The position numbers were made by a program, and so were the translations under genes. A stretch of DNA of 64,000 nucleotides. Origin: Pedobacter steynii. GTDB lineage: Bacteria > Bacteroidota > Bacteroidia > Sphingobacteriales > Sphingobacteriaceae. Shown here one piece after another: positions 26,296 to 34,752 of the stretch (positions within the stretch are counted from its first letter, which is position 1; every line of letters starts with the position of its first letter). The notes under the pieces were generated by a model, which saw only the letters and a list, made by a program, of their open reading frames with translations, was not told the origin of the DNA and searched no databases. The stretch lies in contig NZ_FNGY01000009.1 in the NCBI RefSeq assembly GCF_900103665.1, positions 62,001-126,000 of the forward strand, written 5' to 3'.

Positions 26296-27478
26296 TGCCG
26301 TTCACTTTGTGCCAGATCATTACCTGGTTGCCAAAAATCTTAGAGAAGCCTTTCACATCTTCACCACTCCATGCATTGTTCATCTCGCCGTAACTGCCAA
26401 ATTTATTGCTCATCAGGTCGTGTGCAGACTCGATACCAATGATCTGGAAACGGTAAGGCAACAATTCTACAAATACCTTTCCGCTAACGGTTTTCTGGGT
26501 ATCCGCTAAAAATGACTCAATGTTGCGCATGATTGGATCATGAAACTGACCTTCATGCAGCCAGTTGCCATAAAAAGAAGCCAGTTGCTCTTTCCAGGAA
26601 AGCTGCCATTTGGTTAAAGTATGTTTTTCTAAAGTATGGTGTGCTTTGATGATCACCATCGGTGCCGCAGCTTCAAAGCCTACACGTCCTTTAATTCCGA
26701 TAATGGTATCTCCAACATGGATGTCTCTTCCGATGCCATAAGGCTGTGCAATCGCCTGCAATTTCTGAATGGCCGCTACCGGAGCCAACGTCTCTCCGTC
26801 GATACCTGTCAGTTCACCTTTTTCAAAAGTCAGTTCCAGTTTGCGTGGCTCAGTTACAGACACCTGTGTTGGCCATGCTTCTTCCGGCAAGGTTTCATTA
26901 GAAGTTAAAGTTTCTTTTCCTCCTACTGAAGTACCCCATAAACCTTTATTAATCGAATATCTTGCTTTTTCAGCACTATATTCTACACCATGTGCAGCTA
27001 AATATTCTATTTCCGCTTCGCGGGATAATTTCAAATCTCTGATTGGCGTGATAATCTCTACATTAGGGATGATGATGTTAAAAATCATATCAAAACGTAC
27101 CTGATCGTTTCCCGCACCGGTACTTCCATGTGCCACATAATCCGCACCAATATTCTTCACATAATTGGCAATCGCCGTAGCCTGGCTTACACGTTCTGCA
27201 CTCACAGAAAGTGGGTAAGTTGCATTTTTCAATACATTACCAAACACCAGATATTTAATACAGCCATCATAATAATTGGCAGTTTCATCCACTACCGCAT
27301 GAGAAGCTACTCCTAAGGCATAAGCACGTTTCTCGATCTCCTGAAGCTCTTCCTCAGAAAAACCACCGGTATTAACGATCACAGAATGTACTTCCAGTCC
27401 ACGGTCCTGGGCCAAATAAATACAACAAAACGAAGTATCTAAACCTCCGCTAAAAGCTAAAACAACTTTTTTCTTCAT
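26285..27478 (-). CDS. argG: argininosuccinate synthase
   Basis: 397 aa. It joins citrulline and aspartate with ATP. The N-terminal PP-loop is LAFSGGLDTSFCCIYLAQ. The citrulline/aspartate regions AHGSTGAGNDQVRFDM and WGTSVGGKE follow. Normal length. Second gene of the GNAT-argG-argC-argD-argF' run, with only 13 bases between the GNAT stop and its ATG. Confidence 0.97.
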   Translation of the reverse strand: MKKKVVLAFSGGLDTSFCCIYLAQDRGLEVHSVIVNTGGFSEEELQEIEKRAYALGVASHAVVDETANYYDGCIKYLVFGNVLKNATYPLSVSAERVSQATAIANYVKNIGADYVAHGSTGAGNDQVRFDMIFNIIIPNVEIITPIRDLKLSREAEIEYLAAHGVEYSAEKARYSINKGLWGTSVGGKETLTSNETLPEEAWPTQVSVTEPRKLELTFEKGELTGIDGETLAPVAAIQKLQAIAQPYGIGRDIHVGDTIIGIKGRVGFEAAAPMVIIKAHHTLEKHTLTKWQLSWKEQLASFYGNWLHEGQFHDPIMRNIESFLADTQKTVSGKVFVELLPYRFQIIGIESAHDLMSNKFGSYGEMNNAWSGEDVKGFSKIFGNQVMIWHKVNGNED

Positions 27479-27491
27479 CTTAAAATAACAG

Positions 27492-28196
27492 CTATTTAAA
27501 TAAAAATGTAAACAATAATAACAGGGTTTTTAATCCCCCCTTACCCGAAGGCTTAGGCTTTAACACCAATCTTTGTTTGATGCGCATAAAACGCTCATAC
27601 AACTTTGGTTTCTTCTCCAGTTCTTCTGCAAATTTCTTGGCGACATCGTGCTTCTGTGTTGCAGGATCATACAGCATTGCTGTACACATGCAATTTTTCC
27701 GCTCTTTCATCGTCAGGATTTCAAAGTTCACACAACTCTGACAGCCTTTCCAAAAATCTTCATCCTGGGTAAGTTCTGAATACGTAACCGGCTCATAGCC
27801 AAGATCAGAATTGATCTTCATCACCGCCAGACCAGTGGTCAGACCAAAGATTTTAGCCTTTGGGTATTTCTGTCTGGAAAGTTCGAAGATTTTTTCTTTG
27901 ATGGCATGTGCCAGTCCCGCCTTTCGGAACTTCGGACTAACGATGAGGCCTGAGTTGGCCACAAACTGTCCATGACTCCAGGTTTCGATATAACAGAAAC
28001 CTGCCCAGGTTCCATCCTTATGGAAAGCAATAACTGACTTTCCATCGGAAATTTTACCTGCAACATACTCCGGAGAGCGTTTAGCGATACCTGTACCACG
28101 TGCTTTCGCCGATTCGGCCATTTCTTCGCAGATTTCTTCTGCAAAGACACGATGTTCAGGAAGTGCAACCTGCACTATAAAATCGTTTATATTCAT
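27492..28196 (-). CDS. GNAT-family acyltransferase at the head of the arginine operon (candidate acylglutamate synthase)
   Basis: 234 aa. The acetyl-CoA/acyl-CoA binding signature of GNAT enzymes is visible: NSGLIVSPKFRKAGLAHAI (about residues 81-99). After the GNAT core there is an unusual cysteine group, GCQSC and NCMC (about residues 151-171), and a basic C-terminal tail. The window holds every other enzyme from acylglutamate onward but no ArgA or ArgJ, so this first gene is the obvious candidate for N-acetyl/N-succinyl-glutamate synthase. That role is inference from position. Its ATG follows a long leader with a 44-codon frame. Confidence 0.75.
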   Translation of the reverse strand: MNINDFIVQVALPEHRVFAEEICEEMAESAKARGTGIAKRSPEYVAGKISDGKSVIAFHKDGTWAGFCYIETWSHGQFVANSGLIVSPKFRKAGLAHAIKEKIFELSRQKYPKAKIFGLTTGLAVMKINSDLGYEPVTYSELTQDEDFWKGCQSCVNFEILTMKERKNCMCTAMLYDPATQKHDVAKKFAEELEKKPKLYERFMRIKQRLVLKPKPSGKGGLKTLLLLFTFLFK

Positions 28197-28289
28197 TAAT
28201 AGGTTAACGAAAAAATAAATGTTCTGATTAATTGTTTTTTAAGAGGCAATCCTCTAAGGAAATGTGCTGAGTTGCTGCTCAGTGATTAC
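28197..28289 (-). other. GNAT-argG leader: hairpin region between the leader ORF and the GNAT start
   Basis: 93 bases. On the minus strand CTGAG-CAGCAA-CTCAG and AGAGG-ATTG-CCTCT can each form a small hairpin. No T-run follows, so this is not a simple terminator; it could block or free the GNAT start. Confidence 0.35.
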
Positions 28290-28424
28290 TCAAATCCGTG
28301 GCGTGTAATTTTGCCGATTAGTGGTTACAAAAAATACGGGTCGCAAGCGTTCAATAAACAGACTTTCGGAAGCAATATTCTTTGCTTCTAAAATAGAAAG
28401 TTTATGTGTGATTTGCTTGATCAT
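28290..28424 (-). CDS. 44-codon leader reading frame of the arginine operon
   Basis: ATG (28424) to TGA (28290), 44 codons, between a promoter and the GNAT gene. The product begins MIKQITHKLSILEAKNIASE and ends in TTNRQNYTPRI. Four of the last 19 codons encode Arg (CGC, CGA, CGG, CGG), rarer types in such AT-rich genomes. Within the frame GAAGCAA-AGAATA-TTGCTTC can form a 7-bp hairpin. An arginine-sensing leader peptide is possible, but the product could also be an independent small protein, or the frame could be chance. There is no recognised family. Confidence 0.45.
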   Translation of the reverse strand: MIKQITHKLSILEAKNIASESLFIERLRPVFFVTTNRQNYTPRI

Positions 28425-28461
28425 TTTCTGTAGCTAATAATTCTTTAAAATAGTTGAGCCG

Positions 28462-28492
28462 CAAAGGTTTAAATAAATATTGAGTTGTGCAA
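28462..28492 (-). promoter_or_regulatory. promoter of the arginine operon leader
   Basis: On the minus strand a TTG (28492-28490) is followed after 20 bases by AACCTTTG (28469-28462), a one-mismatch version of TAnnTTTG. It lies downstream of the lipoprotein terminator, and transcription from it would include the leader ORF. Confidence 0.5.
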
Positions 28493-28534
28493 TATGTTTT
28501 TTGTTTTTTTACATTATTTGGTGAAAAATTGTTC

Positions 28535-28567
28535 AAAAAAAAACCTGCTGTTTACACAGCAGGTTTT
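28535..28567 (-). terminator. terminator after the small lipoprotein gene
   Basis: AAAACCTGCTGT pairs with ACAGCAGGTTTT around TTAC. On the minus strand it ends in a run of eight or more T. Confidence 0.9.
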
Positions 28568-28571
28568 CCGG

Positions 28572-29138
28572 TTATTTCTTTTCCTCGACCTTGAGGTCGA
28601 CTGCAACCCTGGTCTGGTCCATAAAGAGACTCAGTTTCTTCGGTTTAGCATTCGCGGGAACCTTAAAGGTCCACTCTGCCTCAGAGGTCGTTTCTGGTGC
28701 AGGATTCGAAGATCCGTTGCCATTTGTCGCCGCAACAGCAGTATTATTATCCAACTGTAACCTTGCGTCAGAGTAATTAATAGAGAAAAATGCCTCTTTA
28801 CCTACTGTACTTTTATTCGTTACCGTCAGCTTTATGGTCACTTCCATTCCGTCGGCTTTTCCATCGGCATCCTGTAGTGCAACCGCTTTACTTTCCAGAA
28901 TTTTAACCAGCGCTTCACTCTTTTTGCCTAAAAGCGCAGAATCCGGAACTGCAGTAATGATATAACTTAAAGGCTCATTTCCTACAGGAGCAGGTGTAGT
29001 CGCTGCAGGAGGTGCTGTGGTTTGAGTCACTGCAGTGCTATCGGTAGCTTCTCCTGTTTTTTTGTCTTTGTTCTTGCAAGAGGCAAAACTAAGCATGCCT
29101 AATGCTACAATTGATAATCTTAAAAATTGCTTGTTCAT
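28572..29138 (-). CDS. small exported lipoprotein
   Basis: 188 aa. The N-terminus LSIVALGMLSFASCKNKDKK is a lipoprotein signal with lipobox Cys near residue 21. A Thr/Ala/Pro-rich linker (about residues 30-52) is followed by a beta-rich domain resembling DUF4352-like folds (MEVTIKLTVTNKSTVGKEA and AEWTFKVPANAKPKK). No catalytic motif. Function unknown. Its own TATTTTTG promoter box lies about 20 bases upstream, and a strong terminator follows. Confidence 0.6.
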   Translation of the reverse strand: MNKQFLRLSIVALGMLSFASCKNKDKKTGEATDSTAVTQTTAPPAATTPAPVGNEPLSYIITAVPDSALLGKKSEALVKILESKAVALQDADGKADGMEVTIKLTVTNKSTVGKEAFFSINYSDARLQLDNNTAVAATNGNGSSNPAPETTSEAEWTFKVPANAKPKKLSLFMDQTRVAVDLKVEEKK

Positions 29139-29156
29139 GGTTTGGATATTTTAATT

Positions 29157-29164
29157 CAAAAATA
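29157..29164 (-). promoter_or_regulatory. -7 box of the lipoprotein gene
   Basis: Minus-strand TATTTTTG, 18 bases upstream of the ATG at 29138. Confidence 0.5.
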
Positions 29165-29278
29165 GGTTTCACCTTAAAAAATAACGGCACAAGATATTAA
29201 GTCTTCATTAATTTTTCACCTGAGAAAACACGTAAAAAAACCCAAAACATAATACTTTACACACTAAATTACAGCACA

Positions 29279-30481
29279 TTACCGACCAAACCTGAAATAA
29301 TGCGACAATAATCCGGGGCTACCCTTGATCATTTCCGGAATGATGTCCATTCCAATCACCGAAAAAGTAATTCCATTACCTCCAAATCCCAATACGAAGT
29401 AAGAATTTGGAAATTTCGGATGTGCCCCGATATAAGGAAGTCCGTCTTTTGTTTCGCCAAAAGTCCCACACCAGCAGAAATCCTCGATAAAACTGAGTTC
29501 AGGCAAAACCTTTTTAACGGTTTTTACCAGCTTATCCTTTTTACGCCCCAGCAACGCGTCCCTCCGCAAAGCATTTCTAAAGTTTTCATCTTCTCCTCCT
29601 ACCAGCAATCTGCCATCGGCAGTCGTTCTCATGTAGAGATATGGGGCATCCGTATTCCAGAACAGCGTGCTTGAAATTGATGGAGATAAAGCGTTATTCT
29701 TCTCACTCACCATTGCATAAGTACTCTTCAGGGCGACAATCTTCTCCGGAAGCATCGCCTGAGTTTCATATCCTGTACAGTAGACTATTTTTCCGGCAGT
29801 GATCACTGCTCCTGTTGCCGTCTCCGCCAGGACTTTATCTTTCTCATACTTCACTTTTTTCAATTCCGTCTTATCAAAAACACGAAGCCCTTTTTTGGCA
29901 TTATAATGAAGCAGGTCATGGGCCAGACAAAAAGCATCTACACTGCCCCCATCTGTAGACAAGATGCCTCCCTCAGTCAATAGCCCATATTTTGCTTTAA
30001 TTTCTTTTTTTTCCAGCCACTGCACTTCAAATCCGGCGAGTTTCCGGGCCTCAAACTCATTTTTAAGCCATTTAACATCTTTCGATCTGCTGGCAAAATA
30101 AAGGGAATCCTTCTGCTCAAAACCGCAGGGAGAATCAATCTCCTTAACCAGTTGCTGCAACCGCTCAATCGAATCCCTACAGGCCTTATAGCTGGCAATA
30201 GCACCTTGTGTTCCGATCATCTCCATCAATTCATGCAAAGGCACATCGATCTCATACTGCAGCATCGAAGTCGTAGCAGAACTGCTTCCATGCGCGACTT
30301 CCCGTTTGTCAATCAGCACTGTATCGTAACCTTTCTCTATAAATGAATGGGCCATCAACGCCCCTGTTATTCCACTACCCACAATAAGGATATCACAGGT
30401 CAGATGGTCTCTAAGTGAAGGGTAAGTATGCAGCAATCCATTTTTAACCAGCCAGAACGGCTCATTTGAGCGAATATCCAT
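29279..30481 (-). CDS. FAD-dependent oxidoreductase (DadA/DAO type)
   Basis: 400 aa. The N-terminal FAD-binding motif CDILIVGSGITGALMAHSFI (about residues 29-48) with DKREVAHGSSSATTSML and the C-terminal GFGGNGITFSVIG define the D-amino-acid oxidase-like (DAO) family, which deaminates amines or amino acids. The substrate is not deducible. No signal peptide. It is divergently oriented from the M28 peptidase gene. Confidence 0.8.
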   Translation of the reverse strand: MDIRSNEPFWLVKNGLLHTYPSLRDHLTCDILIVGSGITGALMAHSFIEKGYDTVLIDKREVAHGSSSATTSMLQYEIDVPLHELMEMIGTQGAIASYKACRDSIERLQQLVKEIDSPCGFEQKDSLYFASRSKDVKWLKNEFEARKLAGFEVQWLEKKEIKAKYGLLTEGGILSTDGGSVDAFCLAHDLLHYNAKKGLRVFDKTELKKVKYEKDKVLAETATGAVITAGKIVYCTGYETQAMLPEKIVALKSTYAMVSEKNNALSPSISSTLFWNTDAPYLYMRTTADGRLLVGGEDENFRNALRRDALLGRKKDKLVKTVKKVLPELSFIEDFCWCGTFGETKDGLPYIGAHPKFPNSYFVLGFGGNGITFSVIGMDIIPEMIKGSPGLLSHYFRFGR

Positions 30482-30612
30482 AAAAGGGGTTTAAGTGTAC
30501 AAGTACCTCCAATAACAACATTTTTACCCATCTGTTTTAATCATGAACAGATTTCAATTCTATATATTTACCATTTAACGAATCCTCCGGTGAGGAAAAC
30601 ATTTCCATTCCT

Positions 30613-31758
30613 ATGAGAAAGTACTTCTTTATCTGTTTCATGGTCCTCAGCACACCCGTTTTATCACAGGACCTCCAAACGGCAAGGGCATTGCTGGATA
30701 CGCTGACCTCAAAAGCAATGTGGGGCCGGGGATATACCAAAAATGGGATGAGCAAGGCCGCAGATTTTATCAGTACCTCATTTAAAGCTTACGGATTAAC
30801 TCCGATGGATGGGGAAACGTTTAAACAACCCTTCTCCTATCCTGCCAATACCTTTCCCGGTAAGATGAACCTGCGCATCAATGGAAAGACTTTAGTTCCC
30901 GGAAAAGATTTCATCGTGATGCCAGAAAGCAAGGGACAGGAAGGGCAAGGTAAATTATTTCAAAAAGACAGCGTCACTTTTATCAACCCGGAAAAACGGA
31001 TCATCCTCGTTCTGAAAGATAAGCTGACCTGGTCCGTGGCACCGGAGCAAGCGGATTACACCGGCATAGAAGTCCTCAAAACTGCGATATCAGACCAGCC
31101 CGAAACCATAGAACTAAGTATAGAAAATCAATTTAACCCCGAATTTCAGGCAGCTAATATCTGTGGAATGGTGAAAGGAACCTCAAAACCAGATTCTATC
31201 CTAGTACTCAGTGCCCATTACGACCACCTCGGTGGGATGGGCTCCGATGTTTACTTCCCCGGAGCCAACGACAATGCCAGCGGCATCTCCTTTTTAATGA
31301 CTCTGGCTCAGCATTATGCCCGCCATCCTCAACCTTACAGCATTGCCTTTATTTGCTTTGCCGGAGAGGAGAACGGCCTTGCAGGATCAAAATACTTCGT
31401 CGAACATCCTCTCCTGGATCTCGGAAAGATCAAATTCCTGACCAATGTGGATATGGTAGGCACCGGAGAAACAGGCATAACCGTTGTTAACGCGAGCATC
31501 CACAGCAAAGAATTCGCATTACTCCAGCAACTCAACGATAAAAATAAATACCTTGTTAAAATAAATCCAAGAGGCAAAGCAGCCAACAGCGATCATTATT
31601 TTTTCACAGAAAAGGGAGTTCCGGCATTCTTTATTTATACCCAGGGGGGCATCAGTGCCTATCATGATGTGAATGATCTTGCTAAAACGCTGCCCTTCAC
31701 CGAATATAAAGACCTTTTCAGCTTGTTTCTCGACTTTTATAAAGAGCTCATGAAATAA
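30613..31758 (+). CDS. secreted M28-family zinc peptidase
   Basis: 381 aa. A signal peptide (FFICFMVLSTPVLSQ) precedes an inserted PA-like segment (about residues 70-185), then the M28 core. Metal-binding blocks are SAHYDHLGG (His, Asp), GANDNASG (Asp), AGEENGLAGS (Glu pair) and TNVDMVG, with SDHYFF at the end supplying a late His. It probably acts as an aminopeptidase in the periplasm or outside. It is transcribed divergently from the oxidoreductase. Confidence 0.88.
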   Translation: MRKYFFICFMVLSTPVLSQDLQTARALLDTLTSKAMWGRGYTKNGMSKAADFISTSFKAYGLTPMDGETFKQPFSYPANTFPGKMNLRINGKTLVPGKDFIVMPESKGQEGQGKLFQKDSVTFINPEKRIILVLKDKLTWSVAPEQADYTGIEVLKTAISDQPETIELSIENQFNPEFQAANICGMVKGTSKPDSILVLSAHYDHLGGMGSDVYFPGANDNASGISFLMTLAQHYARHPQPYSIAFICFAGEENGLAGSKYFVEHPLLDLGKIKFLTNVDMVGTGETGITVVNASIHSKEFALLQQLNDKNKYLVKINPRGKAANSDHYFFTEKGVPAFFIYTQGGISAYHDVNDLAKTLPFTEYKDLFSLFLDFYKELMK

Positions 31759-31846
31759 GGGAGAGGTTCAATACGAAAGTGCCGAGAAAAACCAGATAGA
31801 AAAAGATTTCGTAAGTCAAGGTAATTCCTAACTAAAACGCCTACCT

Positions 31847-33385
31847 ATGAAAAATCTTGACTTACGGGGATACCGCTTGCCGAAACTTCTTTTGGTCCTC
31901 CTCCTCCTCAGCAGCACCATCGGCTCCTGCAAAAAAGACAGAAATAATAACCCAGACCCGGAAGACCCTTTATCTGGCCCCGATCAGGAGTTCTATGCTT
32001 TATCTAATAACAATCTTCTAAAATTTAACGCGAAGGATGTCAGTAAATCCATTTCTGCCGTCTCGATCTCCGGATTACCGGGAACTGAAAAAATACTAAG
32101 TATTGATTTTCGTCCTGCGACAGGAGAATTATATGGAGTCAGCAATGCCAGCAAACTATATGTTATCCGACTAAACGGTGCTGCAAGAGCAATTGGAACT
32201 GGATTCAATCCGGCACTTACCGGTACGATAGCCAGCATAGACTTTAACCCAACCGTAGACCGGATCAGGTTAATAACCAATACCGGACAAAATTTAAGAA
32301 TACATCCCGAAACAGGTGCCGTAGCAGCAACTGATGGAAACATCAATGGAGTAAGTAATGCAATAATCTCTGGTGCCGCTTATACCAATAGTAAAGCTGG
32401 TGCATCATCAACAACCCTCTTCGATATTGACATCAGTACCAAAAAACTCTATAAACAAGACCCTCCAAACGATGGAAAACTAATCGCGGTTGGCAGCCTT
32501 GGTGTAGAAATCGGCAGCAGCAGTAGCTTCGACATCTCTCCGGATAACGGCAAAGCCCTTGCGGCAGGCACAATAAACGGCCTTTCCAGCATCTATACTA
32601 TCAGTCTGGAAACAGGAAAAGCAACCCTGGCAGGAAAATTTCCAATGTCGACCCCAATCGAAGGAATTGCCATCCCTACAGATCCGGTAGCCTATGCCGT
32701 AGACAACGCCAACAACTTTTTAACCTTTAACCCAATGAGCCCCGCCACTGTAATCGCTAAACCAATTACTGGTCTCGCCGCATCAGAAAGCATAATAGGA
32801 ATTGATTTCAGACCTGCAAACGGGCAAATCTACGCACTGGGAAGCCTAAGCCGTTTATATACGATCAATACTGCAACAGGAGCCCTGACACCAGTCGGCG
32901 CAGGAACTTTAACCACAGCCCTTCTTGGCAGTAGCTTTGGATTTGATTTCAACCCTACAGTAGACCGCATCCGTATCGTCAGCAATACCGGCCAGAACCT
33001 AAGACTGCATCCTGAAACAGGTGCTGTAGTATCTGTAGATGGAATTCTGAAACCAGGAAGCCCTGCGATAAGTGCAGCTGCCTACACGAATAATTTTATG
33101 GGCGCTACAGAAACAATTCTATTTGACATAGACCATGCAACAGATAAGCTTTACAAACAAACACCTCCAAATGATGGCACTTTAGTGGAAGTCGGAAGCC
33201 TCGGTATAAATGCCGAAAGCACAAATGGGTTCGACATTGGAAGTGCTTCAGGAACAGCCTACGCAATCCTTACAGTTGGCGGTGTCAATAAAATATATGC
33301 CATCAACCTAACCTCCGGGGTCGCCACTGCTATCGGCGACTTCTCCAAAACAGTCACCGCGATGACCGTTGGATTAGGGCTATAA
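31847..33385 (+). CDS. lipoprotein with two DUF4394 domains
   Basis: 512 aa. A lipoprotein signal (LLLLSSTIGSCKKD, Cys near residue 28) precedes two tandem DUF4394 modules, at about residues 45-280 and 285-512. Each contains the signature FNPTVDRIR and NTGQNLR plus HPETGAV. DUF4394 is a propeller-like repeat of unknown function seen in secreted proteins. No catalytic residues assigned. It has a terminator 24 bases downstream. Confidence 0.85.
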   Translation: MKNLDLRGYRLPKLLLVLLLLSSTIGSCKKDRNNNPDPEDPLSGPDQEFYALSNNNLLKFNAKDVSKSISAVSISGLPGTEKILSIDFRPATGELYGVSNASKLYVIRLNGAARAIGTGFNPALTGTIASIDFNPTVDRIRLITNTGQNLRIHPETGAVAATDGNINGVSNAIISGAAYTNSKAGASSTTLFDIDISTKKLYKQDPPNDGKLIAVGSLGVEIGSSSSFDISPDNGKALAAGTINGLSSIYTISLETGKATLAGKFPMSTPIEGIAIPTDPVAYAVDNANNFLTFNPMSPATVIAKPITGLAASESIIGIDFRPANGQIYALGSLSRLYTINTATGALTPVGAGTLTTALLGSSFGFDFNPTVDRIRIVSNTGQNLRLHPETGAVVSVDGILKPGSPAISAAAYTNNFMGATETILFDIDHATDKLYKQTPPNDGTLVEVGSLGINAESTNGFDIGSASGTAYAILTVGGVNKIYAINLTSGVATAIGDFSKTVTAMTVGLGL

Positions 33386-33408
33386 TACATTTTCACCTGC
33401 TTATGACC

Positions 33409-33440
33409 AAAGCCATAACCTGCAAAGGATATGGCTTTTT
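33409..33440 (+). terminator. terminator after the DUF4394 gene
   Basis: AAAGCCATAACC pairs with GGATATGGCTTT, with one bulged position, followed by T residues. Confidence 0.7.
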
Positions 33441-33526
33441 AGGTATAAATCTTTTAACAAGATTATTTCTTTAAACCAATTTGCCTTAATTTCGTTTATT
33501 CATATAACAAGTAACAAAGACAAATT

Positions 33527-33832
33527 ATGTTCGATAAACTAATGGCCGCACAACAAAAGGCCGATGAAATAAAAAAAAGATTAGATACAGTATCGGTATT
33601 TGCTGAGGTAGAAGGTGGTGCAATCCGTATTACGGCTACTGCAAACAAAGCGATCACCGCTATCGAGATTGACGAAGAATTCTACAAACAAGCAGACAAA
33701 GAAGAAATAGAAGAGCTCCTGCTTACTGCCATCAACAAAGCCCTTGCTCAGGCAGACATCGTTTCTGCAACAGAAATGCAGGCTGCAACAAAAGACATGT
33801 TAGGTGGTCTTGGCGGAATGTTCGGTCAATAG
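33527..33832 (+). CDS. ybaB: YbaB/EbfC-family nucleoid-associated protein
   Basis: 101 aa. A small DNA-binding protein that forms tweezer-like dimers. The N-terminal MFDKLMAAQQKADEIKKRL helix, the central VEGGAIRITATANKAI strand and the C-terminal ATKDMLGGLGGMFG tail match the family. It usually accompanies recR or dnaX, which are not seen here. It is followed 24 bases later by the UPF0173 hydrolase gene. Confidence 0.88.
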   Translation: MFDKLMAAQQKADEIKKRLDTVSVFAEVEGGAIRITATANKAITAIEIDEEFYKQADKEEIEELLLTAINKALAQADIVSATEMQAATKDMLGGLGGMFGQ

Positions 33833-33856
33833 TTTTTAACCTTAATTTTCATCATC

Positions 33857-34534
33857 ATGAAGTATACCTATTATGGACAATCCTGCTTCCTCTTAGAAGC
33901 AGAAGGTAAAAAGTTTCTTTTCGATCCTTTTATCACTCCAAATACACTTGCCAAACATATCGATATCAGCACCATAGAGGCTGATTATATTCTGGTGAGC
34001 CATGGTCATGGTGATCATGTTGCCGATCTGATAACGATCGCAAAACAAACCAATGCATTGGTAATTGCCATGCCAGAGGTTACTCATTGGGCAGAAACAC
34101 AAGGTGTAAAAAATCTGCACCCTATGAATTATGGTCCTCATAAGTTCGATTTTGGAAAACTAAGAATGGTATGGGCAGCCCATTCCAGCTCTATGCCTGA
34201 TGGAAGCTATGGCGGAAACCCTGCCGGCTTCGTTCTCGAAACTGCTGGAAAGTCTGTTTACTTTGCAGGAGATACTTCATTAACGATCGAAATGAAACTC
34301 CTTGCAGAACTTTACAACCTGGACTATGCCATTCTTCCTATCGGTGGAAATTATACCATGGACATAGACGATGCCTTGATTGCTACCAAATATTTTGACT
34401 GCAATAAAGTAATCGGGGTACATTACAATACCTTCCCTGTCATAGAAATCGACACCAAAGAAGCTGTTGCCAAGTTCGAAAGAGAAAACAAAACCTTATT
34501 ACTCCCTGCAATCGGAGAAACAATCGAATTATAA
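33857..34534 (+). CDS. UPF0173 metal-dependent hydrolase (metallo-beta-lactamase fold)
   Basis: 225 aa. The N-terminus MKYTYYGQSCFLLEAEGKK and the metal motif LVSHGHGDHVADL (HxHxDH, about residues 49-61) are typical, and later YFAGDTSLTIEM and GVHYNTFPVIE give further metal ligands. Members are thought to be hydrolases of unknown natural substrate. Cytoplasmic. It shares a short operon-like spacing with ybaB. Confidence 0.88.
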   Translation: MKYTYYGQSCFLLEAEGKKFLFDPFITPNTLAKHIDISTIEADYILVSHGHGDHVADLITIAKQTNALVIAMPEVTHWAETQGVKNLHPMNYGPHKFDFGKLRMVWAAHSSSMPDGSYGGNPAGFVLETAGKSVYFAGDTSLTIEMKLLAELYNLDYAILPIGGNYTMDIDDALIATKYFDCNKVIGVHYNTFPVIEIDTKEAVAKFERENKTLLLPAIGETIEL

Positions 34535-34752
34535 ATAAAGAGCCTTAAAATAACTTGAAATAAAGCAAGTAACCCTGCCCTTTAGAAAACTTGCAAGGAG
34601 GAGCAGGATTTAAAAAAAAAGCATACATGCTAAGAGATTCCTAGGAAATTTTGCCCTCCTTCAGGGCAAAAGATTCCAGAATCGAGTAGTATGTATGCTT
34701 TTTTAAGTAAAAAGTAAAATAAGGAAGGAGGAAGGAAAAAAGATCCCGAAGC
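34535..34752. ncRNA. structured intergenic element with 14-bp terminal inverted repeats (possible RNA or double terminator)
   Basis: Between the convergent UPF0173 and polA genes. AAAAAAGCATACAT (34615-34628) is exactly complementary to ATGTATGCTTTTTT (34691-34704). Inside lie the perfect hairpin TTTTGCCCT-CCTTC-AGGGCAAAA (34649-34671) and the shorter GATTC-CA-GAATC (about 34672-34683). The T-run on each side could end transcription from both genes. The multi-stem layout goes beyond a normal terminator; a small RNA or a short repeat element are alternatives. Confidence 0.4.

Noticed and set aside
28201..28260. Rho-independent terminator in the arginine leader
   Set aside because: The hairpin AGAGG-ATTG-CCTCT is followed by TAAAAAAC on the minus strand, not a T-run, so it cannot be a normal terminator.
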